Shown here in pieces: positions 57,360-64,000 of a stretch of 64,000 bases of DNA. The DNA lies in assembly GCF_003010965.1 (NCBI RefSeq), contig NZ_PGGM01000001.1, positions 248,001 to 312,000 on the forward strand, written 5' to 3'. This DNA is from Phyllobacterium sophorae. GTDB lineage: Bacteria > Pseudomonadota > Alphaproteobacteria > Rhizobiales > Rhizobiaceae. How positions within the stretch are numbered: position 1 is the first letter of the stretch; each line of letters begins with the position of its first letter. The position numbers and the translations under genes were made by a program. The notes beneath the pieces were generated by a model. It searched no databases. It had not been told where the DNA came from and was given only the letters and a program-made list of their open reading frames with translations.

Positions 57360-59066
57360 ATGTTTCAGAATGATACCGCCACGATAGCGGCCGATCATCC
57401 GGGCCTTCGATACGATAGGATATCGAGAACCAAACTGGTTGTTTTTCTTGCCTTGGCGTTCATTGTCGGCCTCTTGCCGCTTTGCTCAAGCCTCGTTCTA
57501 CATTTCCCCGACGAGCGCTACTACTCCAATGGCGCAGTGATAATGATCCAAAGCGGCGATTACCTCACCCCGCACACTGCTGAGGGTGATGTGCGGCTGA
57601 AAAAGCCGCCCTTCACCTACTGGATGAGCCTCGCTGGCATGAAGATTTTTGGCATCTCCGTGCTCGGCTCACGGTTCTTCTGGCTGATCGGTGGCGCCAC
57701 AATCCTTTTCGCGACATTCCATTTCACCCACATGCTGTCCCGCAGTGACCAAACGGCATTGCTCGCTGCCGCGATGCTTGCCTGCAATTTTGTTTTCCTG
57801 CGCGCAAGCATCAACGCAATTCCAGATCTACCGCTGACATTGTTCATGCTTTTGAGCTTCATCGGGTTCACTTGCCTCCTCTTCCGCCAAGATCGCCAAA
57901 CCTATTACGGCCTGCTTGCATATGGCGGTACCGGGTTGGCCGTTCTCACCAAGGGCCTGCTGCCGCTGGCCATGGTGACCTATGTCGTTGCTTTTAGCGT
58001 TGGCTTACCTTCAATGCGCCAGCGTGCGCGCCGGCTTTGGGTCCCCGTGGCAATATTGCCTTCGTTCATGCTGTCCGGTGCATGGTTTGTTTATCAATCT
58101 TTCACCGCATCACGGGAACTCGCCTCGGACTTTGTCGGTGACCAGATTTCCGAAAAAGTTACCTTCGGCATAAGCAACTTTCTGGACGGTATGGGTGACA
58201 ATGTCGCCGGGCTGTTTCTACCTGTTGTTCTGTGGCTTATCATGCTCCTTGTCGGCAGCAGGACGAGCGGCAAGCGTCCAAATTTGAGTTCGGTTGAAGC
58301 CGCCCCATTCATCGCCGGCTGGATCACTAGCGTTGCCATCATATTTGCCCTCGCAGAATATACGTCTCACCGCTATGTCATGCCCGTCGTACCGCTGGTA
58401 TGCGTACTTCTGGCATGCGCGCTGCAAAGCGTTATGGACCAAAGGTCCGACAATCTGCTGCGGGTAGTTTTGCGTTTGTGCATAATCCTGACTGCCTGCG
58501 TGCTGGCAGTAGTTCTAATAATTGGATTGCTCCTTCTCTCACCGGTCATCATTGTTGGTCTCACGATAGCAACGTTCATGGGACTGGCTGCTCTCTGGCT
58601 CTCGAGCAGCAACGCCAGGACTGACCAACTGGTGTTGTGTTTCGCGCTTCTACTGCTTGGAGGCGTATTTATCGCCACGCCGATCCTGAGCGGCCTCCTG
58701 TTGCCGGACATTGGTGAAGCTCTGGCTGCGAAGGCAACCTCTCTCCACCTGCCTGAAAATGAAGTTTTATTCATTGGCTCTCACCTTGATGCGGCAAAAG
58801 TCCGTCTGCATACAAATCGCGAAACGCCCTTCAAGCAGACGCGCCATTTTCCTGCGGCCGGGATAGCTCCGGAAATCAAGTTGGTGATGACCAACGAGAA
58901 ATCGGTCGCAGACACGCTCGGCACACAAGGATTCTCCGTCGAAGAGGTTGTCGCCGGCTGGCGTCGTGTCCAATGGCAACCCTTCATTGCTGCGCTCAAA
59001 TCTCGTCAACTGATCGAGGCGCGCAAGCGGTATGGTCAGCATGGCTGGATCGGAACTCGAAAATAG
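57360..59066 (+). CDS. ArnT-like glycosyltransferase (GT39/GT83 family)
   Basis: 568 residues with about 12 membrane spans. PMT/ArnT-type enzyme that moves a sugar from an undecaprenyl carrier onto an envelope acceptor. The first periplasmic loop has the acidic pair in FPDERYYSNGAVIMIQSGDYLTP; the second, LKKPPFTYWMSLAGMKIFG, is standard. The C-terminal part (about 440-568) is periplasmic. The acceptor (lipid A or another glycan) cannot be told; no arn genes are nearby. Confidence 0.87.
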   Translation: MFQNDTATIAADHPGLRYDRISRTKLVVFLALAFIVGLLPLCSSLVLHFPDERYYSNGAVIMIQSGDYLTPHTAEGDVRLKKPPFTYWMSLAGMKIFGISVLGSRFFWLIGGATILFATFHFTHMLSRSDQTALLAAAMLACNFVFLRASINAIPDLPLTLFMLLSFIGFTCLLFRQDRQTYYGLLAYGGTGLAVLTKGLLPLAMVTYVVAFSVGLPSMRQRARRLWVPVAILPSFMLSGAWFVYQSFTASRELASDFVGDQISEKVTFGISNFLDGMGDNVAGLFLPVVLWLIMLLVGSRTSGKRPNLSSVEAAPFIAGWITSVAIIFALAEYTSHRYVMPVVPLVCVLLACALQSVMDQRSDNLLRVVLRLCIILTACVLAVVLIIGLLLLSPVIIVGLTIATFMGLAALWLSSSNARTDQLVLCFALLLLGGVFIATPILSGLLLPDIGEALAAKATSLHLPENEVLFIGSHLDAAKVRLHTNRETPFKQTRHFPAAGIAPEIKLVMTNEKSVADTLGTQGFSVEEVVAGWRRVQWQPFIAALKSRQLIEARKRYGQHGWIGTRK

Positions 59067-59181
59067 CCAAGCGCGCTATCGTTCGTTGCAAGGCAAAACT
59101 TGCCAACATCGCACCAACTGCTAAAAGACCCGCAACAGATGCCTATCGCGCCTCATGGCGGTCAATATTCAGGGAAATACA

Positions 59182-60405
59182 ATGAACAAGTGGAAAGACG
59201 TCAAGAAAGTCGTGCTGGCCTACTCGGGCGGTCTCGATACATCGATCATCCTGAAATGGCTGCAGACGGAACTCGGCGCCGAAGTCGTGACTTTCACCGC
59301 CGACCTTGGCCAGGGCGAGGAACTCGAGCCGGCGCGCAAGAAAGCTGAGATGCTTGGCATCAAGGAAATTTATATCGAGGACGTGCGCGAAGAATTCGTG
59401 CGTGACTTTGTTTTCCCGATGTTCCGCGCCAATGCTGTCTACGAGGGTGTCTATCTGCTCGGCACTTCCATCGCCCGCCCGCTGATTTCCAAGCATCTCG
59501 TGGAGATTGCTGCCCGCACTGGCGCTGATGCCATCTCCCATGGTGCGACCGGCAAGGGCAACGATCAGGTGCGCTTCGAACTATCTGCCTACGCGCTCAA
59601 TCCCGATATCAAGGTAATCGCCCCTTGGCGCGACTGGACCTTCAAATCCCGCACGGATCTGCTGGAATTTGCTCGCGAGCATCAGATCCCGATCGCCAAG
59701 GACAAGCTCGGTGAAGCGCCGTTCTCGGTCGATGCCAACCTTCTGCACTCGTCGTCCGAAGGCAAGGTTCTTGAGGATCCGTGGCAGGAAGCGCCGGAAT
59801 ATGTGCACCAGCGCACCATCTCACCGATGGATGCGCCCGACAAGGTGACGGAAATCGAGATCGCCTTTGAGAAGGGCGATGCAGTCGCCATCGACGGCAA
59901 GCCGCTTTCACCGGCAACGCTGCTAAAGACACTCAATGATCTGGGCCGTGACAATGGCATCGGACGTCTTGATCTGGTTGAGAACCGTTTCGTCGGCATG
60001 AAATCACGCGGTGTCTATGAAACACCGGGCGGCACGATTCTCTTGGCCGCGCACCGTGCCATGGAATCAGTCACTCTCGATCGCGGTGCGGCTCATTTGA
60101 AGGATGAATTCATGCCACGTTACGCTGAGCTCATCTATAACGGCTTCTGGTTCTCGCCGGAGCGCGAAATGCTTCAGGCGATGATCGACAAGAGCCAGGA
60201 AGATGTCGAAGGCACCGTTCGTTTGAAGCTCTACAAGGGCAATGTCATGGTGTCCGGCCGCAAATCGAAGAAGTCACTCTATTCCGATGCGCTTGTAACC
60301 TTCGAGGATGACCGCGGCGCCTACGACCAAAAGGATGCAGCCGGGTTTATTCGCCTCAACGCATTGCGCTTGCGCACACTTGCTGCCCGCAAGCGCAACA
60401 GCTGA
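59182..60405 (+). CDS. argG: Argininosuccinate synthase
   Basis: 407 residues. Joins citrulline and aspartate with ATP in arginine synthesis. P-loop [15 protein letters not shown] (about residues 14-28), [13 protein letters not shown], and [29 protein letters not shown]. The ATG at 59182 (MNKWKDV) has a GGAAA site; an upstream ATG at 59155 adds nine residues. A strong terminator follows. Confidence 0.97.
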   Translation: MNKWKDVKKVVLAYSGGLDTSIILKWLQTELGAEVVTFTADLGQGEELEPARKKAEMLGIKEIYIEDVREEFVRDFVFPMFRANAVYEGVYLLGTSIARPLISKHLVEIAARTGADAISHGATGKGNDQVRFELSAYALNPDIKVIAPWRDWTFKSRTDLLEFAREHQIPIAKDKLGEAPFSVDANLLHSSSEGKVLEDPWQEAPEYVHQRTISPMDAPDKVTEIEIAFEKGDAVAIDGKPLSPATLLKTLNDLGRDNGIGRLDLVENRFVGMKSRGVYETPGGTILLAAHRAMESVTLDRGAAHLKDEFMPRYAELIYNGFWFSPEREMLQAMIDKSQEDVEGTVRLKLYKGNVMVSGRKSKKSLYSDALVTFEDDRGAYDQKDAAGFIRLNALRLRTLAARKRNS

Positions 60406-60424
60406 TAGTTCTCAACGCAATAGA

Positions 60425-60446
60425 GCGGGGCCCTGCCCCGCCTTTT
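60425..60446 (+). terminator. Rho-independent terminator of argG
   Basis: GCGGGGC (60425-60431), loop CCT, GCCCCGC (60435-60441), then CTTTTG; about 20 nt after the stop. Confidence 0.9.
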
Positions 60447-60551
60447 GTTTCGCGCCGGAGACATACTTTATCGCCCCTCCCGCTTGTGGCCATCGCATCG
60501 CCGTCCTAGATGTTAGAACCAAGCTATTCTTGCCATATGACGGAGCGCCCC

Positions 60552-62603
60552 ATGTCCTCGACAAAACCGGCCATCAATCCCGCACTGACCGAATGGACTG
60601 GCCCTCTGGGATTGCCAGATTTCACAGCTTTCAACGACGATGATTTCGCTGACGTCTTCGACGCGGCTCTCACGTCTGATCTGGCAGATATCGAAGCGAT
60701 TGTGACTCATCACGAGGCCCCGACAATCGAGAATACGCTGAAGGCATTACAACTCTCAGGCAAGGCCCTTGACCGTGTTTCGGCAATTTTCTGGCTGAGG
60801 GCCGGAGCCCACACCAATGACAAGATCCAGGCGCTGGAACGGGTCATTGCCCCCAAGATGTCACGGCATTCTTCATCGATCATGATGAATCCGCTGCTCT
60901 TCGCCCGCATCGACTCTCTCTACCAACAGCGCGACCTGCTCGGTCTCGACCCTGAAACCGACCGCGTGCTGGAGAAAACGTGGAAAGGTTTTGTGCGCAG
61001 CGGTGCAAGGCTGGATGTCCAAGGCAAGGCGCGGCTTGCCGACATCAATGAGAGACTTGCAAGTCTTGGAGCGCAATTCGGTCAGAATGTCCTGAAGGAT
61101 GAGGCCGACTGGGCGCTGTTCATTACGGATGAAACGGAATTGGCCGGCCTGCCAAACTTCGTGCGCGACGCGATGCGCGGCGCGGCCGAGGAGCGCGACC
61201 GTGCTGATGCATGGGCGGTTACGCTGTCGCGTTCGATCATCGAGCCCTTTCTGTCCTTTTCCCAAAACCGCGCCTTGCGCGAGAAGGCCTTCAGGGCGTG
61301 GGCAGCGCGCGGCGAGAATGGCGGTGAAACGGACAATACCCGCATCGTTGCCGAGATGGTGAAGTTGCGCGCCGAGAAGGCCGGGCTTTTGGGTTATCAG
61401 AGTTTTGCTGCCTATAAGCTCGACGATACGATGGCCAAAACACCAAAAGCAGTCATGGACCTGCTGGAACCAGTATGGGACAAAGCGCGATCACGCGCCG
61501 CCGAAGAAGAAATCGACCTGCAACGGCTCATTGCTGGTGAAGGCCACAACCACAAGGTTGAGCCATGGGACTGGCGGTACTACGCTGAAAAGCTGCGCAA
61601 TGAGCGCTTTGCCTTCGATGAGACCGAGTTGAAGCCCTATCTGCAGTTGGAGATGATCATCGAGGCCTGCTTCGATGTCGCCACACGCCTGTTCGGTATC
61701 CGTTTCGAAGAGAAAACCGGCATCCCGACTTGGCATCCTGATGTGCGCGTCTGGGAAGTCCTTAATCCGGATGGCAGCAAGCGGGGTCTCTTCCTTGGCG
61801 ACTATTTCAATCGTCAATCGAAACGCTCGGGCGCCTGGATGAGCGCCTTGCAATCGCAGCACAAGCTCGACGGCGAACACAAGCCAATCATTTATAACGT
61901 CATGAATTTCGCCAAGCCACCCAAGGGCGAACCCGCTTTGCTTTCGCTCGATGGCGCGCGAACACTGTTTCACGAATTCGGCCACGCGTTGCATGGGCTT
62001 TTGTCGGACGTCACCTGGCCCGCTATTTCCGGCACGTCGGTATCGCGCGACTTTGTCGAACTGCCATCGCAGCTTTACGAGCATTGGTTGACCGTACCGG
62101 CCATCCTGGAAAAGTATGCCATCCACTACCGCACGGGCGAAGCCATGCCGAAGGCGCTACTCGACAAGGTGCTTGCAGCGAACACGTTCAATGCAGGGTT
62201 CAATACGGTGGAGTTCACCTCTTCCGCATTGGTGGACATGGCGTTCCATGCTGACGGCACACCCCCAGCCGATCCGATCAAGTTCGAAGCGGAAACATTG
62301 AAACAGTTGGGGATGCCGGATGCGATCATCATGCGTCACCGCACGCCGCATTTCACGCATGTGTTCTCCGGCGATGGTTATTCGGCCGGCTACTATTCCT
62401 ATATGTGGTCGGAAGTACTCGATGCGGATGCCTTCAAGGCATTTGAGGAAACCGGCGATGTTTTCAACGCCGATCTCGCGGCAAAGCTGAAGCAGTATAT
62501 CTATTCGGCGGGAGGAAGCCGTGATCCGGAAGAGCTTTACAAGGCTTTCCGCGGCAAGATGCCCACGCCCGATGCAATGATCGAGAAACGTGGGCTTGCT
62601 TGA
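60552..62603 (+). CDS. dcp: M3 family metallopeptidase (peptidyl-dipeptidase Dcp-like)
   Basis: 683 residues. Zinc peptidase of the oligopeptidase A/Dcp group; cleaves short peptides in the cytoplasm. Zinc motif HEFGHALHGLLSD with the distant glutamate segment in DFVELPSQLYEHW. ATG at 60552 has GGAG 8 nt upstream; an ATG at 60537 is possible. The substrate pocket motif GYSAGYYSYMWSE is present. I favour Dcp over oligopeptidase A from the overall sequence, not with certainty. Confidence 0.9.
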   Translation: MSSTKPAINPALTEWTGPLGLPDFTAFNDDDFADVFDAALTSDLADIEAIVTHHEAPTIENTLKALQLSGKALDRVSAIFWLRAGAHTNDKIQALERVIAPKMSRHSSSIMMNPLLFARIDSLYQQRDLLGLDPETDRVLEKTWKGFVRSGARLDVQGKARLADINERLASLGAQFGQNVLKDEADWALFITDETELAGLPNFVRDAMRGAAEERDRADAWAVTLSRSIIEPFLSFSQNRALREKAFRAWAARGENGGETDNTRIVAEMVKLRAEKAGLLGYQSFAAYKLDDTMAKTPKAVMDLLEPVWDKARSRAAEEEIDLQRLIAGEGHNHKVEPWDWRYYAEKLRNERFAFDETELKPYLQLEMIIEACFDVATRLFGIRFEEKTGIPTWHPDVRVWEVLNPDGSKRGLFLGDYFNRQSKRSGAWMSALQSQHKLDGEHKPIIYNVMNFAKPPKGEPALLSLDGARTLFHEFGHALHGLLSDVTWPAISGTSVSRDFVELPSQLYEHWLTVPAILEKYAIHYRTGEAMPKALLDKVLAANTFNAGFNTVEFTSSALVDMAFHADGTPPADPIKFEAETLKQLGMPDAIIMRHRTPHFTHVFSGDGYSAGYYSYMWSEVLDADAFKAFEETGDVFNADLAAKLKQYIYSAGGSRDPEELYKAFRGKMPTPDAMIEKRGLA

Positions 62604-62609
62604 GCCAGA

Positions 62610-63431
62610 TCAGGCTTTGGCGAAGGCCAGCAAATCTTCGTTGAGCTGGTCCTTGTGGGTCGTCGCAAGACCATGCGGAGCGCCCGGATAGACCTTCAGT
62701 GTGGCATTCTTGACAAGCTTGACCGCTTTGCGGGCGGCATCGTCAATCGGCACGATCTGGTCGTCATCGCCGTGGATGAACAATGTCGGCACGTCAATTT
62801 TCTTGAGGTCTTCAGTGAAGTCGGTTTCCGAGAACGCCTTGATGCAGAAATAGGAAGCTGGCATCCCTGCCATCATACCCTGCAGCCAGAAGGAATCCCT
62901 GACACCTTCAGAGGCTTTTGCACCGGGCCGATTGTAGCTATAGAACGGCAATGACAGATCCTTGAAGAACTGCGAGCGGTCCGCGATGACACCGTCGCGG
63001 ATGCCATTGAAGACATCGATCGGCAGGCCTTCCGGATTGGCGTCGGTCTTCAGCATCAACGGCGGGACGGCGCCGACCAGCACCGCTTTGGCGACTCGTT
63101 TCGTGCCATGACGACCGATATAGCGCGCCACTTCGCCACCGCCCGTCGAATGACCAATCATGATTGCGTTCTTCAGATCGAGCTGTTCAAACAGCTCTGC
63201 CAGATCGTCGGCGTATTGGTCCATGTCATTGCCGTTCCACGGCTGACTCGAACGCCCATGGCCGCGGCGGTCATGGGCGATTGCCCGGTAGCCATGCGAC
63301 GCCAGAAAGAACATCTGGTCTTCCCAGGCATCAGCAGTGAGCGGCCAGCCATGGCTGAAGACGACCGGCTGTCCCTTGCCCCAATCCTTGTAATAGATCT
63401 CGGTTCCGTCTTTTGTCGTGATCGTGGTCAT
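62610..63431 (-). CDS. Alpha/beta hydrolase (non-haem peroxidase/arylesterase type), intact core
   Basis: 273 residues from the ATG at 63431 ([18 protein letters not shown]), the family start, with AAAGGA 9 nt upstream. Catalytic triad: nucleophile Ser in [16 protein letters not shown], acid in [13 protein letters not shown], His in [20 protein letters not shown] is also present. The core is complete. A further 50 residues upstream would form a Tat signal peptide but are in another frame (see 63432-63582). Substrate unknown. Confidence 0.9.
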   Translation of the reverse strand: MTTITTKDGTEIYYKDWGKGQPVVFSHGWPLTADAWEDQMFFLASHGYRAIAHDRRGHGRSSQPWNGNDMDQYADDLAELFEQLDLKNAIMIGHSTGGGEVARYIGRHGTKRVAKAVLVGAVPPLMLKTDANPEGLPIDVFNGIRDGVIADRSQFFKDLSLPFYSYNRPGAKASEGVRDSFWLQGMMAGMPASYFCIKAFSETDFTEDLKKIDVPTLFIHGDDDQIVPIDDAARKAVKLVKNATLKVYPGAPHGLATTHKDQLNEDLLAFAKA

Positions 63432-63582
63432 CGCATTGTGTCCTTTCACTGGTTGGCTGGATTTTGATGTCTTGGGTGTCTGCGCCGCCATTGCACCGCT
63501 CGCTGGAAAGCTGGCGGCGGCAATAAGGCCCGCGCCCGGCGGTCAGGAAGGAACGGCGTGACGTCAAATGAGAATTGCTCAT
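63432..63582 (-). pseudogene. Tat signal peptide remnant, separated by a one-base frameshift
   Basis: From the ATG at 63582 the protein starts [15 protein letters not shown], a twin-arginine motif (SRRSFL). After GCC the run GGG (plus-strand CCC at 63535-63537) shifts the frame. With one G less it would read [20 protein letters not shown], a Tat signal hydrophobic core with a cleavage site, in frame with the hydrolase. So an exported form was lost through a single extra base, or this is a sequencing error. Confidence 0.75.
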
Positions 63583-63622
63583 GATACTGGTCCAGTTGAC
63601 CCTAGCTTGACAACCCAGGGTG

Positions 63623-64000
63623 TCAATTAATTGAAATACGTACGTTCAGATTGTTGCGGGTTGCTTCGGAATAGGGGCAGACCACGTGTGCGCCATCGAC
63701 GATTTCGCGCGCTTGTTCCGCTTCCACACCTGGCAGAGTGACAGCCAGCGCGACATCGAGGCCAAAACCCTTGCCATCGTCGCGGGGACCAATGCCGACT
63801 GTGGCGGTGACTCCTGTGTCCTCCGGCAGTTTGACCTTCTTTTGCGAGGCCACATATTTGATTGCGCCGAGGAAGCAAGCGGAATAGCCGGCCGCAAAGA
63901 GCTGCTCGGGGTTGGTCCCCTCGGCACCATTGCCGCCAAGTTCCCTGGGGGTCGAAAGCGTGACGGCCAACCGGCCATCTTCGCTGGTGGCGCGGCCATC
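63623..64000 (-). CDS. ohr: Ohr-type organic hydroperoxide resistance protein, N-terminally truncated
   Basis: 126 residues to the window edge; the start lies beyond 64000 and the frame is open to the last base. OsmC/Ohr family with both redox cysteines: [14 protein letters not shown] and [26 protein letters not shown] is the Ohr form. It removes organic hydroperoxides through lipoyl-type reductants (here Lpd might be the source). Second OsmC/Ohr-type protein of the window. Confidence 0.92.
   Translation of the reverse strand, partial: DGRATSEDGRLAVTLSTPRELGGNGAEGTNPEQLFAAGYSACFLGAIKYVASQKKVKLPEDTGVTATVGIGPRDDGKGFGLDVALAVTLPGVEAEQAREIVDGAHVVCPYSEATRNNLNVRISIN

Overview
The window looks like a chromosomal core segment of an alphaproteobacterium of the order Rhizobiales, most likely near Brucella, Ochrobactrum and Phyllobacterium. 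The reasons are the gene orders (sdhCDAB; mdh-sucCDAB followed by lpd; dapF-mtaB-ftsY-yciB; ccmABCDG divergent from acnA), a clear homologue of the Brucella lipoprotein Omp19, an IalB-family protein, and two promoters of the alphaproteobacterial EcfG type (GGAAC-N16-CGTT). This placement is inference; no rRNA or tRNA gene is present to settle it. I saw no prophage, insertion sequence, CRISPR array or genomic island. The interest lies mostly in non-coding structure.

Layout. 1-3400: the end of a UbiH-type monooxygenase, a Tas-like aldo/keto reductase, a TerB-like membrane protein, an OsmC protein behind an EcfG-type promoter, and a TonB/TolA-like secreted protein. 3.5-7.6 kb: the succinate dehydrogenase operon sdhCDAB (minus strand), with a long leader that carries a 27-bp perfect inverted repeat. 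7.6-11 kb: an acetyltransferase, a small secreted protein, and queC, queE, queD and queF for queuosine precursor synthesis. 11.06-11.24 kb: a compact element of five hairpins. 11.2-16.8 kb: leuC, half of an amino acid ABC transporter, and rplS, trmD and rimM. 16.9-19.5 kb: xerC, a TraB/GumN protein and a stress-type membrane protein with the second EcfG-type promoter.

19.5-32.5 kb, minus strand: lpd, a secreted protein, LysE and VOC proteins, then sucB, sucA, sucD, sucC, mdh, zapE and omp19. Together with sdhCDAB and acnA (42-44.7 kb) this gives most of the TCA cycle in one window. The sdh and mdh upstream regions share an exact 16-bp motif in the same orientation, which suggests shared control. 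32.8-38.8 kb, plus strand: a siderophore-interacting flavoprotein, then dapF, mtaB, ftsY and yciB. 38.8-41.7 kb: the cytochrome c maturation operon ccmA-B-C-D-G, including a 57-residue ccmD with a GTG start.

42-54.6 kb: acnA, whose ribosome binding site lies in the stem of a perfect hairpin; a DUF1223 protein; a candidate small RNA; DUF2794; two membrane or transport loci (a BI-1 protein and a tesA/ybbA/ybbP-type set); thpR overlapping a low-molecular-weight phosphatase; DUF1232 and IalB proteins. 54.7-64 kb: rlmN, a small membrane protein, a LysE exporter, an ArnT-like glycosyltransferase, argG, a dcp-type peptidase, an alpha/beta hydrolase whose Tat signal peptide is cut off by a one-base frameshift, and the start-truncated end of an Ohr/OsmC protein.
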